Below, in pieces: positions 13,801 to 20,266 of a stretch of 64,000 nucleotides of DNA. Position numbers and translations under genes: made by a program. The stretch's first letter is position 1; each line of letters opens with the position of its first letter. The stretch covers positions 62,001-126,000 of the forward strand of contig CP060220.1 in assembly GCA_023898385.1 (NCBI GenBank). The letters are read 5' to 3'. The notes under the pieces are model-generated. The model was given only the letters and a program-made list of their open reading frames with translations, had not been told where the DNA came from and did not search any database. Source of the stretch: Pseudobdellovibrionaceae bacterium. GTDB lineage: Bacteria > Bdellovibrionota > Bdellovibrionia > Bdellovibrionales > UBA1609.

Positions 13801-16083
13801 TCTGCAGTGGCTCCGGGAGTTCAACCCACATGTGCTGGTGGTAGTTTTAGTGTATCAATTAATTTATCGTCTTTAGATGATGGTACGATCACAATTGTTG
13901 CAGATCACCAGGACGCAGCAGCCAATGTGGCGCCACAATCCTCCGTAAGTCTTGTCAAAGACACTGTGGCTCCAGACGCTATGGATTCGATCACGCTATA
14001 TAGTGATCTGACAGGTAGTATCTCCTCAACTCTCAGTTACACACCTGACATCACATTGGCGTTCAGCGGTAGCGATGTTGGCACCGGTGTTGACCACTAC
14101 GAATACCAAATAGAAGAAGCTGTTGGTGGCGTAGTTCAGGGTTGGACCTCAATTGCAAGTTTGGCTCCCTTTCGAGTCAGCGGGTTAAGTCTTGTCGATG
14201 CAACCAATTATTTGGTGAAGGTCCGCGTTGTCGATGCGGCAGGCAACGAATCCAGTCCACTATCTTCGGCACAATGGTTAACACAACAAGTGATAAGTGT
14301 TTATGACGGTCAGGGTTTGAGTGATCCAACCACATTGTCGGACAACTCGGTGTCTGGAAATATCAGTTCGCTCACTTATAATAGAGCTGCTCCTTACTCT
14401 GGAAAAACCTTAACAGTGAACAATACCATTGGTCGAAGCGCAGGTCCCATGTCGCTGTTCTTTTATGCCGACGTCTTGGATTTTAGTTATGGAAGTAAAG
14501 TTAATGCCAGCGGCTCGCCGGGGACCTCGGTTGGAGGATCCGCGGGCGGCGCCGGAGGTGCTGGTGCATCTGGAGGTGCCGGTGGCGGCGGTGGTGGCAG
14601 TCCGGGGGGCACAAGGGGTACGCCAGGCACCAATGGAGCCAGCGGTACTTCGGGCTCAGGTGGCAGCACTGGAGGCGGCGGTTCCGGAGGAGCGGGGTAT
14701 GGTGCTATTAGCGATGGATATAACTACGGAAACGGCGGCGACGGTCAGTCATTTAGCGGTTTTACTGGTGGCATTGGTGTTAGTGGAATGGGTGGTGCTG
14801 GTGCTGCATGGGACGGAACGTGTTGTGGGTACGGTGGTGGACCCGGCTCCGGCGGCAGCGGAGGATTAATCGTGGCTGCGGCCAATCGCATATCTGGGAC
14901 CGCACGGCTTAATGTAGCTGGTGGAAATGGCGGAATTCATACTTATACAGGTATTCGCACAAGCGGCGGCGGTGGCGGAGGTGTCATTTGGCTTGCAGCT
15001 AAAGAATATTCTGGAAATTTGGCAACGAACACTTTAGGTGGCCAGGGCGATTACTATAACCGCGGTGGCTCGGGCCAAGCTAAGATTTATCAGGTGAATG
15101 GTGATGGAAGCTTAACGCTTCGACGAGTTCAAGATACTTGGACTGACGATTCCGTTGCCAGTGAAAAAGGGCTGCCCATGGTGATCAGTGAGCTTCCGGA
15201 CGTGACAACTCTGGGTGGAGCTGTGAGTGACCAAAGTGTGGGGGCATCCATTTCGACAAATAATTACAGTCACGCCAATCCCTTTGTGGCTCGCAATTTA
15301 ACTTTTTCAAATTCGACAGTTTCGTACGGGTCAAACAATATCGCTCGTATTTATCTGTATGCGGACCAAGTGGATTTTGGTGCAGGCACCACTCTTTCTG
15401 CTAATGGTGAAAATGGGGCTGATAACTCTGGGCCAGGTGGTGACGGGGCCGATGGCGGTGGCGGCGGCTCCAACGGCGGTGGTGGCGGTGCAGGTAAAAT
15501 GGGTGGTGGGGACCCTGGTACCAACGGAGGTAAGGGTGGTTCGTTAACGATTTCAGCCAAAGTGGGGCAAGGGGTTTCGGGGCGTAATCCCGGTAAGCCA
15601 GCATTAAGATTTCCCGCCTACTTTGAAGAGTCATATCTTGATGACACATTTGACTACGGTATGGGTGGAAACGGTGGTAAGGGTGATGGTACAAACGCAG
15701 GCGTTGGTGGTGCGGGCACGCCATCGGCCGGTGGTGGCGGTGGCGGTGGCGAAGGTATCTGTTGTTCCACTGGTGGAGCTGGTGGCGGAGGCGGTGGCGG
15801 AGGCCTTGTGGTGATCATAGCTAACAACATTATCGGTACGGGTGCTGTAAATGCCAAAGGTGGCAATGGTGGAATGCGATCTTTTGGTGATGTTTGTGGC
15901 GGAGGTGGCGGTGGTGGTGTCGTTTGGATTGCCGCCAAGTCTTATAGCGGAGGGCTCTCGGCAAATGTGACCGGCGGAACATCCTGTGGCAGCGGTGTTG
16001 CTGGGCAGACGGGTTCAGCTAAAATATTTAAACTTAATAACGACGGAAGCTTAGAAGAAAAAACTTTTGGCGAAAGTTGGTAA
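1828..16083 (+). CDS. Giant modular lipoprotein/adhesin (4,751 aa) with Calx-beta and repeated beta-rich modules
   Basis: The N-terminus is a lipoprotein signal with the lipobox FAVGC (Cys34), starting at a TTG; no ATG lies near. Order of parts, by approximate residue: Calx-beta-like domains at 65-155 and 165-285; two choice-of-anchor D type domains at 285-395 and 395-510; five long modules starting at 512, 1068, 1729, 2571 and 3201. Each module opens with a W-T/M-G...NW pattern and a cysteine pair, continues with beta-helix-like repeats carrying FNHNSGT-type motifs, then a near-invariant segment containing VNDQLNVGDG and ILKDCNTITAGTQ, and closes with a Calx-beta domain ending in an Asp-rich turn. 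Two Ig-like domains and a fibronectin-like domain follow (about 3845-4150), then two related C-terminal units (4154-4440 and 4452-4751), each with a very Gly-rich middle and an AKI(Y/F)...NGDGSL end. No autotransporter beta-barrel or sorting signal is seen, so lipid anchoring is the likely attachment. A surface fibre or adhesin role is inferred from architecture. Confidence 0.85.
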   Translation: MEKLFYKIIDIVFGRAKIFLQVGAIVQLIFAVGCSIGDTTLTGNFMGALKSTAALSLENNLHFQIPEDAQTQFVMKLSDPVDKDTRVDWVIFPDGGGDASSDFTAISGTSTIPKGEISYSVALPINDDNLYEGNEIFRWVFISYSEHLTVDIEQYNFTIIDNEPVPTLSLSSGSSQFNEADGSVTVGVIVNPPSAFPVDISYTVGGSALGAGDDYDNFVAGNLNIAAGNATANFNIDLVDDATDETDETIVINLTGALVDGSIVATLAAPNAHALTIVDNENAILSITDSNPYDFGNVSVNGSSTYSFTLSNAGAGAATALADSLGLSAPFEFLDGTYPGNGGNCGGALAAGGSCVLVVEFAPTATGSFSDDIELSYFDGMDSQSIVHGVQGNGASGAVLTISDAATYDYGLTENSTTKDHSFTITNTGGSPASSIAYSGLAAPYDYKDSVFPGTGGDCGATLAGGATCTLVISFSPSASGAYPEQLVVDYDSGTGMSQVTRDIAGVGASPFTWTGLGVDSNWATAGNWLGGSAPGVSDVAVFDQYCTNCNATVNASISIAGAEMKTGYTGTITQASGASITIGASGWTQQVGTFVGGDSDFVLSDAPGGNFSLSGGSFTGPNALFKPLNGFSISGGSFTASPTTHLGGLGGGIINIGASELNDVEFLEAIILTGTLKVNGDLLINASGTAVINGGTIEVAGNVNVTNQNGGTSLLKFVGTSNSTLTVANGEKINKLELAMGAAQTLTVAGDFSACGGFTYTSGILNATGSTIDFTCVGGVSMNAGSAHFDSVKFSENTTITGFLNIDGDLTLNGSYALNAGEVLVAGNVTSSSWSQGTSAMTFNGAGLQTITSSAVSELPTSAFKIDKASGTVVLANAISLNGAGQDLNILDGDLDLNGFDLTVNDQLNVGDGSGAASSARILKACSTITAGTQTVNPTDGEIVGSSSNPNITISDATVAEGGNLVFNVALSEGVCATDFTVNYSISNGTTTAADYATPANDSDATPADGILTLSSGATSGTVTIATTTDANMEMDEYLIVVLSVNSHGTFVDDTGRGVIENDDDNGYIWTGDAGDGDFHNGANWSNGVTAPGNTNVVLFDDVCADVPSNCDVLVSNGNVDVQGFWINESYAGTITQGAGRTIKVGNSYFEQRGGTFVGGDSTIDVDRFYMKAGTFISTTGELRVGQVSVAGGGQLSVTGGAFDNNSGTVRMDGQIWDVNPVRVGELTAPSGLTLNNLIIDAHDTETGSGADDAYVVIANGTTIHVDGDLTIRDGFIGGVNMGIYPGNIYLKGNFYQLDVSSSIRSEVVQLGYDIVPPIVYFDSGGSQEYSGTSNTRGPRITVTNGSVVTPAAGTTDVGFSSFALLSGSFQAPSGTMKLGYNTSSDADMLSGWTHTGGIFDHNFGTIKFDSNGYFNNPRNGCTVNSPSGTTFYNLHIAVRDYASDSGYNGAEFDWSAASPLTVLNDLIVTDGVVKAGGSFIVGRDVRLNYTNAQIHAEGFSAGLTFNGASDAAIEVQLGASGFSTSLNVEKDSTSTTTMLSDINLSSAGLDLNLDSGTLDINGHNLTVNDQLNVGDGVGAASSARILKDCNTITAGTQTVNPTDGEIVGSGSNPNITISDATVLEGGNLVFNVTLSEGVCGSATNITFTTDNGTAVAGSDYTDNDSTLVIAAGDTSGTITVVTADDGTGVAGTMEFDETLYINLTGTDQGAITDSQGIGTILNEDDNGYIWMGRTDSDWNTGANWSGSAVPPTDGSVVVAFTGACQAEATCNAVTAGNVDVKGMWLYGSYVGTITQSPGNTVDVGTDRWIQNSGIFSGGSSPIQIAEYVLSGGVFTSTSGSLTVGYDLPLNTSNADGFTVSGGTFNHNSGTLEFKNQALINDATWRPQVVVDVSGSLELNDVVVDINNSVGQFSHASVDIAVGNTLVVNGDLTIHNGYLREGQIDLKGDLILNCASGPGVNLCAEGGTTVITMTGGSPQEYTHQVGAFAPFLVINSSSTVGPSAGTSTLGVFEFTLQSGGFTAPTGLMEVGYKMPNTTANTNGFTVSGGTYNHNGGTLEFLGEMWNAGSTVRPVTVVDVPGSLTLNDLVVDIKDTSGANSNVSVEIAAGDTLVVQGDLTINDGQLIGQTIDLKGNLIINCADGFDGNSCAEGGTTIILMTGASPQEYTHEPGGFVPTLHINSTSTVSPALGITSLGVWKFVLQSGTFSAPAGTMQVGYRMSNNASNADGFTVLGGTFNHSSGTLEFLGNEWSGSSMASVTTIDVASSLDVYNLIVNVADTSGDFDDVSVDITAGDTIVVNGDLTIENGYLKDGVIDLKGNLQINCDDGPSGNLCAQGGTTELHFTGPGDQNISIASNATAPGGVFTVSKSSGDVVQLSSVNLSAAGQDLLIYDGDWNMAGYDLTVNDQLNVGDGVGAASSARILKDCNTITAGTQTVNPTDGEIVGSGNNPDITISDASVLEGGNLVFNVSLSEGVCATDFSVNYSINDGTATTANSDYAVPATDSDAAPNDGVLTLSGGATSGTITVASTADATMEIDENMTVVLDTPSHGALTDNTGVGVIENDDDNGYIWTGDAGDSNFSNGANWSNGTLAPGPGDIVLFDDICSDVPANCDVETTASVSITGIMFNNDYPGTFTQNSGHQISTINRWLQDGGTFVGGDSNVTVQSSFQLLNGSFTSTSATLAVDYGTNRTHIFGNTANFTHNNGKLRFYTNNSTSDNVITLNRNIDLYDLEFIRTSSGGSYTHWNFNSTGVFNVTNDLYYTRTLAGGLSLTGSSIEVKGDIFAGGGYHSGAPKITTVVKLNGTADQYYNYTSGVFPRLNIEKVSGSVLPEVGTTALEVTSLRLLQGTFTAPTGTLSIFSRDGNQIQIDAGTTFNHNNGNLRLRFEGAGGSTGTVNLASDLNLYDMQVSRGNSGTGSQTIQISGGNIHLIDDLLLTAHTGTGPFKLNGGKIFVGGDMTVETPYSGGSTQIEFDGPGDQTASVISGSLPQGTFTINKFSGSVLLGSALNLGGTGQDLSILNGDFLLNGYDLTVNDQLNVGDGVGAANSARILKDCNTITAGAQNVNPTDGVIEGSSSNPNITISDASVLEGGNLVFNVALSEGVCATDFTVNYSVADGTATTANLDYSTPATDSDATPNDGILTISGGGTSGTITVATTADATMELDETINVSINSASHGSITDSSAVGVIENDDDNGYIWTGDTGNGSLSDGANWSNGSTAPGPGVVVMFNDTCSDVPVNCDAVTTSNFSVAGILMASNYAGTITQDLGHSITVGTSGWTMEGGTFDGGNSQIAVGDSNLEILGGVFTSTQGQLRLTYNQAPGGIGSATPLKITGGVFNHNSGTLYADGKKNGTNFAYNMDVPFDQAFYNFTLDNTYNRIGYFRIIGGGQIRVLNNLKFSTTAGNVGATFDTGTIVHEGPKIISDRADYAYQIGHGDGLVKIAGSSNQKFETLNNGYFPRLQYDSPGNSLSPEVGTTELNAISLDIQNGNFVGPNTISLGKTNFYGEVPFQISATGDFDETAVNEFNLVGASNGSNKTNSISIAEDVYIPTLNITGIDASGGTRTTFHTFSGVGKFNVTNQLNITSSALDKEAINGNLYVQGHINIDGVSTSGTGTITLNGGGDQNFTQINGGGFDHIIVDKLGGEVVQQTAVSIGAKNLTIVNGDWEMNNFDFTTTGTVDVGDGIGAASTARILKGCSTITAGTQNVSPTDGEIVVSGSNPNVTISNESVTEGGALVFDVNLSEAVCGGNFTVNYAVVDGTATLADSDYSGTPTDSDGAPSDGTLTLASGVSTGTVSIATISDGTKEFNEKLYVNLSSNSHGTITVAQGTGTIVDDDGAAGPAMVNIASPLNTDFIVAGNQAALPVQGYCTESGLTVTISANDTNGGTAAVTPTTQPTCTSGEYSTTLDVSSLDDDTITITADHDSATQASVSLLKLTSPPSVAITSPLASDYIAISNESTFTVSGTCSANGQEVTIGAYDANGATSAVAPGVQPTCAGGSFSVSINLSSLDDGTITIVADHQDAAANVAPQSSVSLVKDTVAPDAMDSITLYSDLTGSISSTLSYTPDITLAFSGSDVGTGVDHYEYQIEEAVGGVVQGWTSIASLAPFRVSGLSLVDATNYLVKVRVVDAAGNESSPLSSAQWLTQQVISVYDGQGLSDPTTLSDNSVSGNISSLTYNRAAPYSGKTLTVNNTIGRSAGPMSLFFYADVLDFSYGSKVNASGSPGTSVGGSAGGAGGAGASGGAGGGGGGSPGGTRGTPGTNGASGTSGSGGSTGGGGSGGAGYGAISDGYNYGNGGDGQSFSGFTGGIGVSGMGGAGAAWDGTCCGYGGGPGSGGSGGLIVAAANRISGTARLNVAGGNGGIHTYTGIRTSGGGGGGVIWLAAKEYSGNLATNTLGGQGDYYNRGGSGQAKIYQVNGDGSLTLRRVQDTWTDDSVASEKGLPMVISELPDVTTLGGAVSDQSVGASISTNNYSHANPFVARNLTFSNSTVSYGSNNIARIYLYADQVDFGAGTTLSANGENGADNSGPGGDGADGGGGGSNGGGGGAGKMGGGDPGTNGGKGGSLTISAKVGQGVSGRNPGKPALRFPAYFEESYLDDTFDYGMGGNGGKGDGTNAGVGGAGTPSAGGGGGGGEGICCSTGGAGGGGGGGGLVVIIANNIIGTGAVNAKGGNGGMRSFGDVCGGGGGGGVVWIAAKSYSGGLSANVTGGTSCGSGVAGQTGSAKIFKLNNDGSLEEKTFGESW
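6550..9170 (+). repeat. 110-bp identical direct repeat, 6550-6659 and 9061-9170
   Basis: The two stretches are identical base for base over 110 bp, including third codon positions, while the sequences on either side differ. Both code for the conserved block of modules 2 and 3. The equivalent blocks of modules 1, 4 and 5 encode similar residues with different codons. This points to recent gene conversion or unequal exchange between modules 2 and 3. Confidence 0.9.
7310..8880 (+). repeat. Three 558-bp sub-repeats inside module 3
   Basis: The codons for VGY(D/K/R) fall at 7360, 7918 and 8476, exactly 558 bases (186 codons) apart. Each unit carries the same series: VGY, GFTV.GGT(F/Y)NH, a (L/V)VV(N/Q)GDLTI strand, DLKGNL and a CAEGGTT-like end. 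This internal triplication explains why module 3 is about 200 residues longer than the others. Confidence 0.8.
14287..16083 (+). repeat. Duplicated glycine-rich C-terminal unit of the giant protein
   Basis: Two consecutive units of about 290-300 codons share the same plan: a beta-rich lead ending in a YAD(V/Q)(L/V)DF motif, a long Gly/Ser/Ala-rich tract, GGGGGV(I/V)W(L/I)AAK(E/S)YSG, and a short AKI(Y/F) end. The long open frames on the opposite strand here (rich in Pro) are shadows of the Gly codons. Confidence 0.8.
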
Positions 16084-16102
16084 ATCCCACTGATAGCCAG
16101 GA

Positions 16103-16885
16103 CTAGCCTGGCCGTCGAAACACCCGAGCAAAAAAGAATGTTTTTTGAGCGGCTGAAATTTCAGGGGCACAACAAGCCGATTTGTTATCATCACGGAGCA
16201 GTTCAAATATCAAGGCCGCTGACGACGATCCTAGCATGGGCCCAACGAAGTAAATCCAAAGTTGGTCATAGGGCAAACCTCCTGCCCATAAAGCGGGTCC
16301 AAGGCTGCGCGCTGGATTCATTGATGCTCCCGTAAACGGTCCACCGGCCAGGGCGCCCATGGTCACTGCCATGCCAATGGCAAGAGCCGGCACCACTCCA
16401 GGCACTCGCCGATCAGTGGCGACGGCCATAATCACCAGCATTAAAAAAACCGTAAACACTACTTCAAGCCCTAAAGCTTGAAACGGCAAAAGTAATGAAC
16501 TTGTGGCGCCAAAGTGAACAGCATCCGTAGAGGTTGCGGGCATAAGCAAGGCATGCGCCCCACTGGCAGCTATGGCACCAAGAGTCTGCATGATCCAGTA
16601 CGGAATCACAAATCGCCACCCAAAGCGGCCCGCCACGGCAAAACCCAAAGTGACGGCGGGGTTAAAGTGAGCGGCAGACACGGGTCCCAATGAAAAAATC
16701 ATTGCTGCCACAACGGCACCAAAGGCCACAGAAATGCCTACATGGGTGACGGCCCCTTGGCTGTAGTGATTGGCAATCACGGCCCCGCAACCCACAAACA
16801 CCAGTGCGAACGTGCCGATAAACTCAGCAAAGTAACGTTGCCACACTTGGTGCTCACCAGGTGTGTTAATAAGTTTGTCTAACAA
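16103..16885 (-). CDS. Aquaglyceroporin-family channel, probable arsenical efflux channel (AqpS-like)
   Basis: This is a MIP-family channel with six hydrophobic segments and both pore half-helices: AHFNPAVTL and GASMNPARSLGP. The family conducts water, glycerol or metalloids such as arsenite. The gene directly follows arsM and overlaps its end by 7 bases, so both are made from one mRNA by coupled translation; this context suggests transport of arsenite or methylated arsenic rather than glycerol. I chose the TTG at 16885 because the GGAGG inside the arsM tail lies 6 bases upstream; a longer frame from 16906 would place seven extra residues in front. The C-terminus has a CC pair (KSACCAPE) that could bind arsenic. 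A short inverted repeat (16096-16112) lies across the stop codon between this gene and the converging giant gene and may help end transcription. Confidence 0.85.
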   Translation of the reverse strand: MLDKLINTPGEHQVWQRYFAEFIGTFALVFVGCGAVIANHYSQGAVTHVGISVAFGAVVAAMIFSLGPVSAAHFNPAVTLGFAVAGRFGWRFVIPYWIMQTLGAIAASGAHALLMPATSTDAVHFGATSSLLLPFQALGLEVVFTVFLMLVIMAVATDRRVPGVVPALAIGMAVTMGALAGGPFTGASMNPARSLGPALWAGGLPYDQLWIYFVGPMLGSSSAALIFELLRDDNKSACCAPEISAAQKTFFFARVFRRPG

Positions 16886-17931
16886 CAGCCACCTCCAGGT
16901 GCGCAAACCTCAGCAGCTGAGTTGCCCGCCACGGGGCTAGGTCCGCAGTCAAACAATCCATAGTGGGTGGACAAATCACCCTCTATGCGAAAATGATTTT
17001 TAAACCGAGTGTCTGCAAGCATCATGGCTGTGTTTGAGCACACCAACATGGGCTTGCCCTTTTCAAACAGGTGATGGTCGTCTAAGGCAAAATAGGTAGA
17101 ATTATTATCAAGCGTCCCCTTATAGTAGGCCACCTGACCGTAATCTTCGCAGCGATCTTCCAGCGGAAGCTTAAAAGCGCGCATAGTGATTGAATAAAAG
17201 CGAGCGCCGTTTACTTTTTTGGATATTTCCGAATCAGTGATCGAAATCTCAGAGGCGTACATTTGCCTTGAATCTTTGCAACCCACTTCAAAAAGCAAGC
17301 GGCGAAAGTCTTCGGTGTAAAGGGCGCCGCCGAGGCATTCGCCAAGCAGTGTTTGATCTTCACGACAAGCCTGAGGTAGGCGTCGGTCACAATAAACATC
17401 AGAAAAATACAACTCTCCACCAGGTTTTAAAACGCGAAAAATTTCTCGAAAAACGCGCTCTTTTTCAGGAGACAGATTAATCACGCAATTAGACACCACC
17501 AAATCCACTGACTCGTTGGCAATGCCGGCAGACTCAAGGTCTTCGATGTAACCCTTCACGAATTGCACGTTGGATTGCGTGTATCCAAACTTTTTCATTT
17601 GTGAATCAACATGTCGATTGGCCACTTCCAACTGCTCGTCGGTCATGTCTATGCCAATGACCTTTCCCGTTTCGCCAACCAATTGCGAAAGTAAGTAAAC
17701 ATCGCGCCCAGTGCCGCAGCCAAGATCTAGCACCGTCAATCCCTTAAGCTCACTGGGAAAAGGGGCTCCGCAACCGTAAAATTTATCTTGAATTTCTGCA
17801 TCAATATTTTTTGTCAGCGCAATCAAATGAGCCGGCATGGACTCCACACTGCAACAGGCTGTGGTTTTAAGATCATTTTTTGTTTTTAAAACTTTACCGT
17901 AGTAATCGCGAACCTTGTCGAGCTGACTCAT
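16879..17931 (-). CDS. arsM: Arsenite S-adenosylmethionine methyltransferase
   Basis: A 350-residue class I SAM-dependent methyltransferase. The SAM site LDLGCGTGRD (about residues 69-77) and the second motif VIGIDMT are clear. The cysteines typical of ArsM are present: the CC pair at 26-27, YGCG (C54), NCVINLS (C149) and GECLGG (C199); in the family three of these bind As(III) for transfer of methyl groups from SAM. The C-terminus ends in PGGGCC, a likely extra metal-binding tail. A good Shine-Dalgarno (GGAGGT) precedes the ATG. It is the first gene of a pair with the channel gene downstream. No arsR-like regulator is encoded nearby, and I saw no clear operator in the 217-base upstream gap. 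Confidence 0.93.
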   Translation of the reverse strand: MSQLDKVRDYYGKVLKTKNDLKTTACCSVESMPAHLIALTKNIDAEIQDKFYGCGAPFPSELKGLTVLDLGCGTGRDVYLLSQLVGETGKVIGIDMTDEQLEVANRHVDSQMKKFGYTQSNVQFVKGYIEDLESAGIANESVDLVVSNCVINLSPEKERVFREIFRVLKPGGELYFSDVYCDRRLPQACREDQTLLGECLGGALYTEDFRRLLFEVGCKDSRQMYASEISITDSEISKKVNGARFYSITMRAFKLPLEDRCEDYGQVAYYKGTLDNNSTYFALDDHHLFEKGKPMLVCSNTAMMLADTRFKNHFRIEGDLSTHYGLFDCGPSPVAGNSAAEVCAPGGGCC

Positions 17932-18148
17932 TTTTTACCTCCAAAGGCGAAGCAGACTTGAAAATTTTCAATACAACGAAGGGAGTCTAGCGACCGCACG
18001 GGGGAGTGGTCAAAACAGATTACAAAAACACTCGCCCTGACCAGTGGCGTTGGCGAAACTGGACGTGGTGGTTATTCGCCGCAGGAGGTGACAGACAGTA
18101 AGTTGAGAGCCAATAGAAAATAGGCTACAGCGAGCTCCTTGCGTCTAT

Positions 18149-19201
18149 TTACTTGAGAAGGCGACCACAATCGCGATCTGAAAACCTCAAGACATGTTTG
18201 GAACTGAGCGCCGAAAGCTGGGCCTGGTCCCCACGGGCCTTGGCTTCCCGCATAAGGCGCCATTGCTGTTGGGCGTCCGTAGCCTGATCGTGAGCCTTGA
18301 GCACATTTTCTTTGATTTGGTCCATGAGGTGACCCAATTGTACGCCGCGAGTTTCAAGGAATTCAAATTGTTGCAAGTGGCGCTCAATGCCCAATTGTAA
18401 AAACTCAATTAAATCAGGTGGAGGAATATCATCAAACTGAGGTAGATCACCCAGGGCACCGACAAAATAAACGAAGTCTTTTTTAAGCGCCTGCTCGTAG
18501 TATTGAGTAATCTGCATTTTTAAGACTTCAGAAAGAGGGATTGTTTCAAGGTCACTCCTCAATGCAGCTAATCCCAGGGTGTGAATGGTTTGATAGTCCA
18601 TCATTCGTAAACTCATCTCGCCAATAAGATGTAAAAGCTCTCGACTGTGTCGCAGCTCTTCAAAATTGTGTCCTTCAAGGTATTCGTGTTGTTGGCTAAT
18701 GCGGACCAAAGCATGAAACTTTAAAAGCCGTGAAAAAAGCGGGTAATCTTCAGCAAACGCAGGCAGGTGGATGATAAAACGCTCTCGAGCAGGAATCACA
18801 TGAAAGCCCTGTTCCTCCGGAAAATCTGTGGAACGATACCCTTTTACGTCCCATAAAACATTTTCGTCGTGAAAGTAGGCTTGATAGTAACTCTCTTGCC
18901 GATGCAATGGGATCTGACCTAAAAACTCAACAAAAAGGGCATCCAATTGGCTCGCGGGAGATTGTGCCGCGGTAGAACGTCGAAATTCTTTGGGGAGGCC
19001 AGGGATCTGGCCACTGTGACTGAGGGCCGGAATGTTGAGGTTGGCAACTAATTCGATCGCTTCACTCATTCTCTGGTGCAATGGAGTGGGCAATAACCGG
19101 TGTTGCATACCCTCTTCGGCCCAGAGATCGGGCCGCATGACCGCATAGGCTTGAGTGGAAACAACAAGAAGTGTCCCAATAATCACAGCTTTTTTAAACA
19201 A
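18149..19201 (-). CDS. Secreted protein of unknown function
   Basis: A 350-residue protein starting at TTG with GGAGG 8 bases upstream. The first 20 residues (MFKKAVIIGTLLVV then an AYA end) form a cleavable signal peptide, so the product is exported. The mature part is mostly helical, rich in Gln/Glu/Leu/His, with aromatic residues in the middle (YYQAYFHDEN, HVIPARERF). No metal-binding HExxH or other catalytic motif is seen. It is separated by 217 bases from arsM downstream and 81 bases from the glycosyltransferase upstream, on the same strand. Function not recognised. Confidence 0.7.
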   Translation of the reverse strand: MFKKAVIIGTLLVVSTQAYAVMRPDLWAEEGMQHRLLPTPLHQRMSEAIELVANLNIPALSHSGQIPGLPKEFRRSTAAQSPASQLDALFVEFLGQIPLHRQESYYQAYFHDENVLWDVKGYRSTDFPEEQGFHVIPARERFIIHLPAFAEDYPLFSRLLKFHALVRISQQHEYLEGHNFEELRHSRELLHLIGEMSLRMMDYQTIHTLGLAALRSDLETIPLSEVLKMQITQYYEQALKKDFVYFVGALGDLPQFDDIPPPDLIEFLQLGIERHLQQFEFLETRGVQLGHLMDQIKENVLKAHDQATDAQQQWRLMREAKARGDQAQLSALSSKHVLRFSDRDCGRLLK

Positions 19202-19282
19202 TTCCTATCCCTCCGGAATTCCCAAAACCCGGTTTTATAGCAAACTCTTGCGCATCATGCCATTTGATTTTTGCAATGCGGC

Positions 19283-20158
19283 CTATAAGGTAGATTTATG
19301 TATGAAGTCAGGTCTTGGGGTGGTGGCTCTCAAATTACCACTTTGAAGGGCGTGGCAGCTGCCGGTGCCGTGTTTTCGATACCCGGCCAAAAGAATGCGG
19401 TGTTTTTTTATGTAGGTCTTCCAAGTTTCTCGTTGCTCGTCTTGGCTGAGAAACGGGGAGTTGAGATGCTTTTCAAGGGCGCGAAGTCTCCAATAGTCCA
19501 TGGCCACATAAAGGTGAGAGAGTTGATCCGCATGTCCCCCGTACTTGGTGATAAGAGGCTCTTCAATGTATGCCACTTCGTATTTTGAGCAAATACGTAA
19601 CCACAGCTCGTAGTCCTCACACACCCGAAACTGTTCATCAAACAAGCCCACATCGTCAAATACGGTTCGGTGGATCAGCGCCGTGGAGGGGCTAATACAG
19701 CATAGGGGGAGGCATTGGGTGTAGATCCGTCCCCCACTTTTTTTGTGCTTTGATTTCTGGGCGAGTGGGGTGCCATTTCTAATCCAGTTTTCATTCGTAT
19801 GAATGAGAGGTCGCATCGCTTTTGAAAGCAGCACCTCCACTTGCTTTTCCAGTTTTTCAGGGTGCCACTCATCGTCTGAGTCTAAAAAGGCCAACCATTC
19901 ACCCTTTGAGGCCCGTATGGCCCGGTTTCGAGCTGCACTGACCCCCTGGTTCGGGGTGCGAAAAGACAGGACTTTTTCAGGATCCCATTGTGAAAGCCAC
20001 AGATCGGTATCGTCTGTGGACCCATCATCCACCACGATCACCTCGTAGGGAGAATAGGATTGGTTCCAAACAGAGGCGAGCGCCCGCTCTAGGGTGTGCC
20101 TTCGATTGTACGTGGGGATGATCACCGAGATTTTCGGGCCTCTGCTTGGTTGCACCAT
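19283..20158 (-). CDS. Family 2 glycosyltransferase
   Basis: A GT-A fold glycosyltransferase of about 291 residues. It starts with the standard ISVIIPTYNRR strand, has VDDGSTDDTD for nucleotide-sugar binding and FLDSDDEW as the DXD-like metal site, and NQGVSAARN between them. The second half (CEDYELWLRI) contains the ED acceptor-side motif of the family. I chose the ATG at 20158; a TTG two codons upstream is also possible and no strong ribosome binding site supports either. Substrate cannot be told; such enzymes usually add sugars to lipopolysaccharide, capsule or glycolipid. It is divergent from the spermidine operon, about 108 bases apart. Confidence 0.9.
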   Translation of the reverse strand: MVQPSRGPKISVIIPTYNRRHTLERALASVWNQSYSPYEVIVVDDGSTDDTDLWLSQWDPEKVLSFRTPNQGVSAARNRAIRASKGEWLAFLDSDDEWHPEKLEKQVEVLLSKAMRPLIHTNENWIRNGTPLAQKSKHKKSGGRIYTQCLPLCCISPSTALIHRTVFDDVGLFDEQFRVCEDYELWLRICSKYEVAYIEEPLITKYGGHADQLSHLYVAMDYWRLRALEKHLNSPFLSQDEQRETWKTYIKKHRILLAGYRKHGTGSCHALQSGNLRATTPRPDFIHKSTL

Positions 20159-20266
20159 AAGCAAGTGGACATATCACAGAAACACGCCATGGCAATGGCC
20201 CTTTGAGAAGTTGATTTCCATCCAATTTAACGCTATACGCCAGAGCCTTACCACGCGAGGCGATCA

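Noticed and set aside
14487..15938. Long Pro-rich and Val/Ala-rich open frames overlapping the end of the giant gene on other frames
   Set aside because: They are shadows of the Gly codons (GGN) of the giant protein, have no ribosome binding sites and resemble no family.
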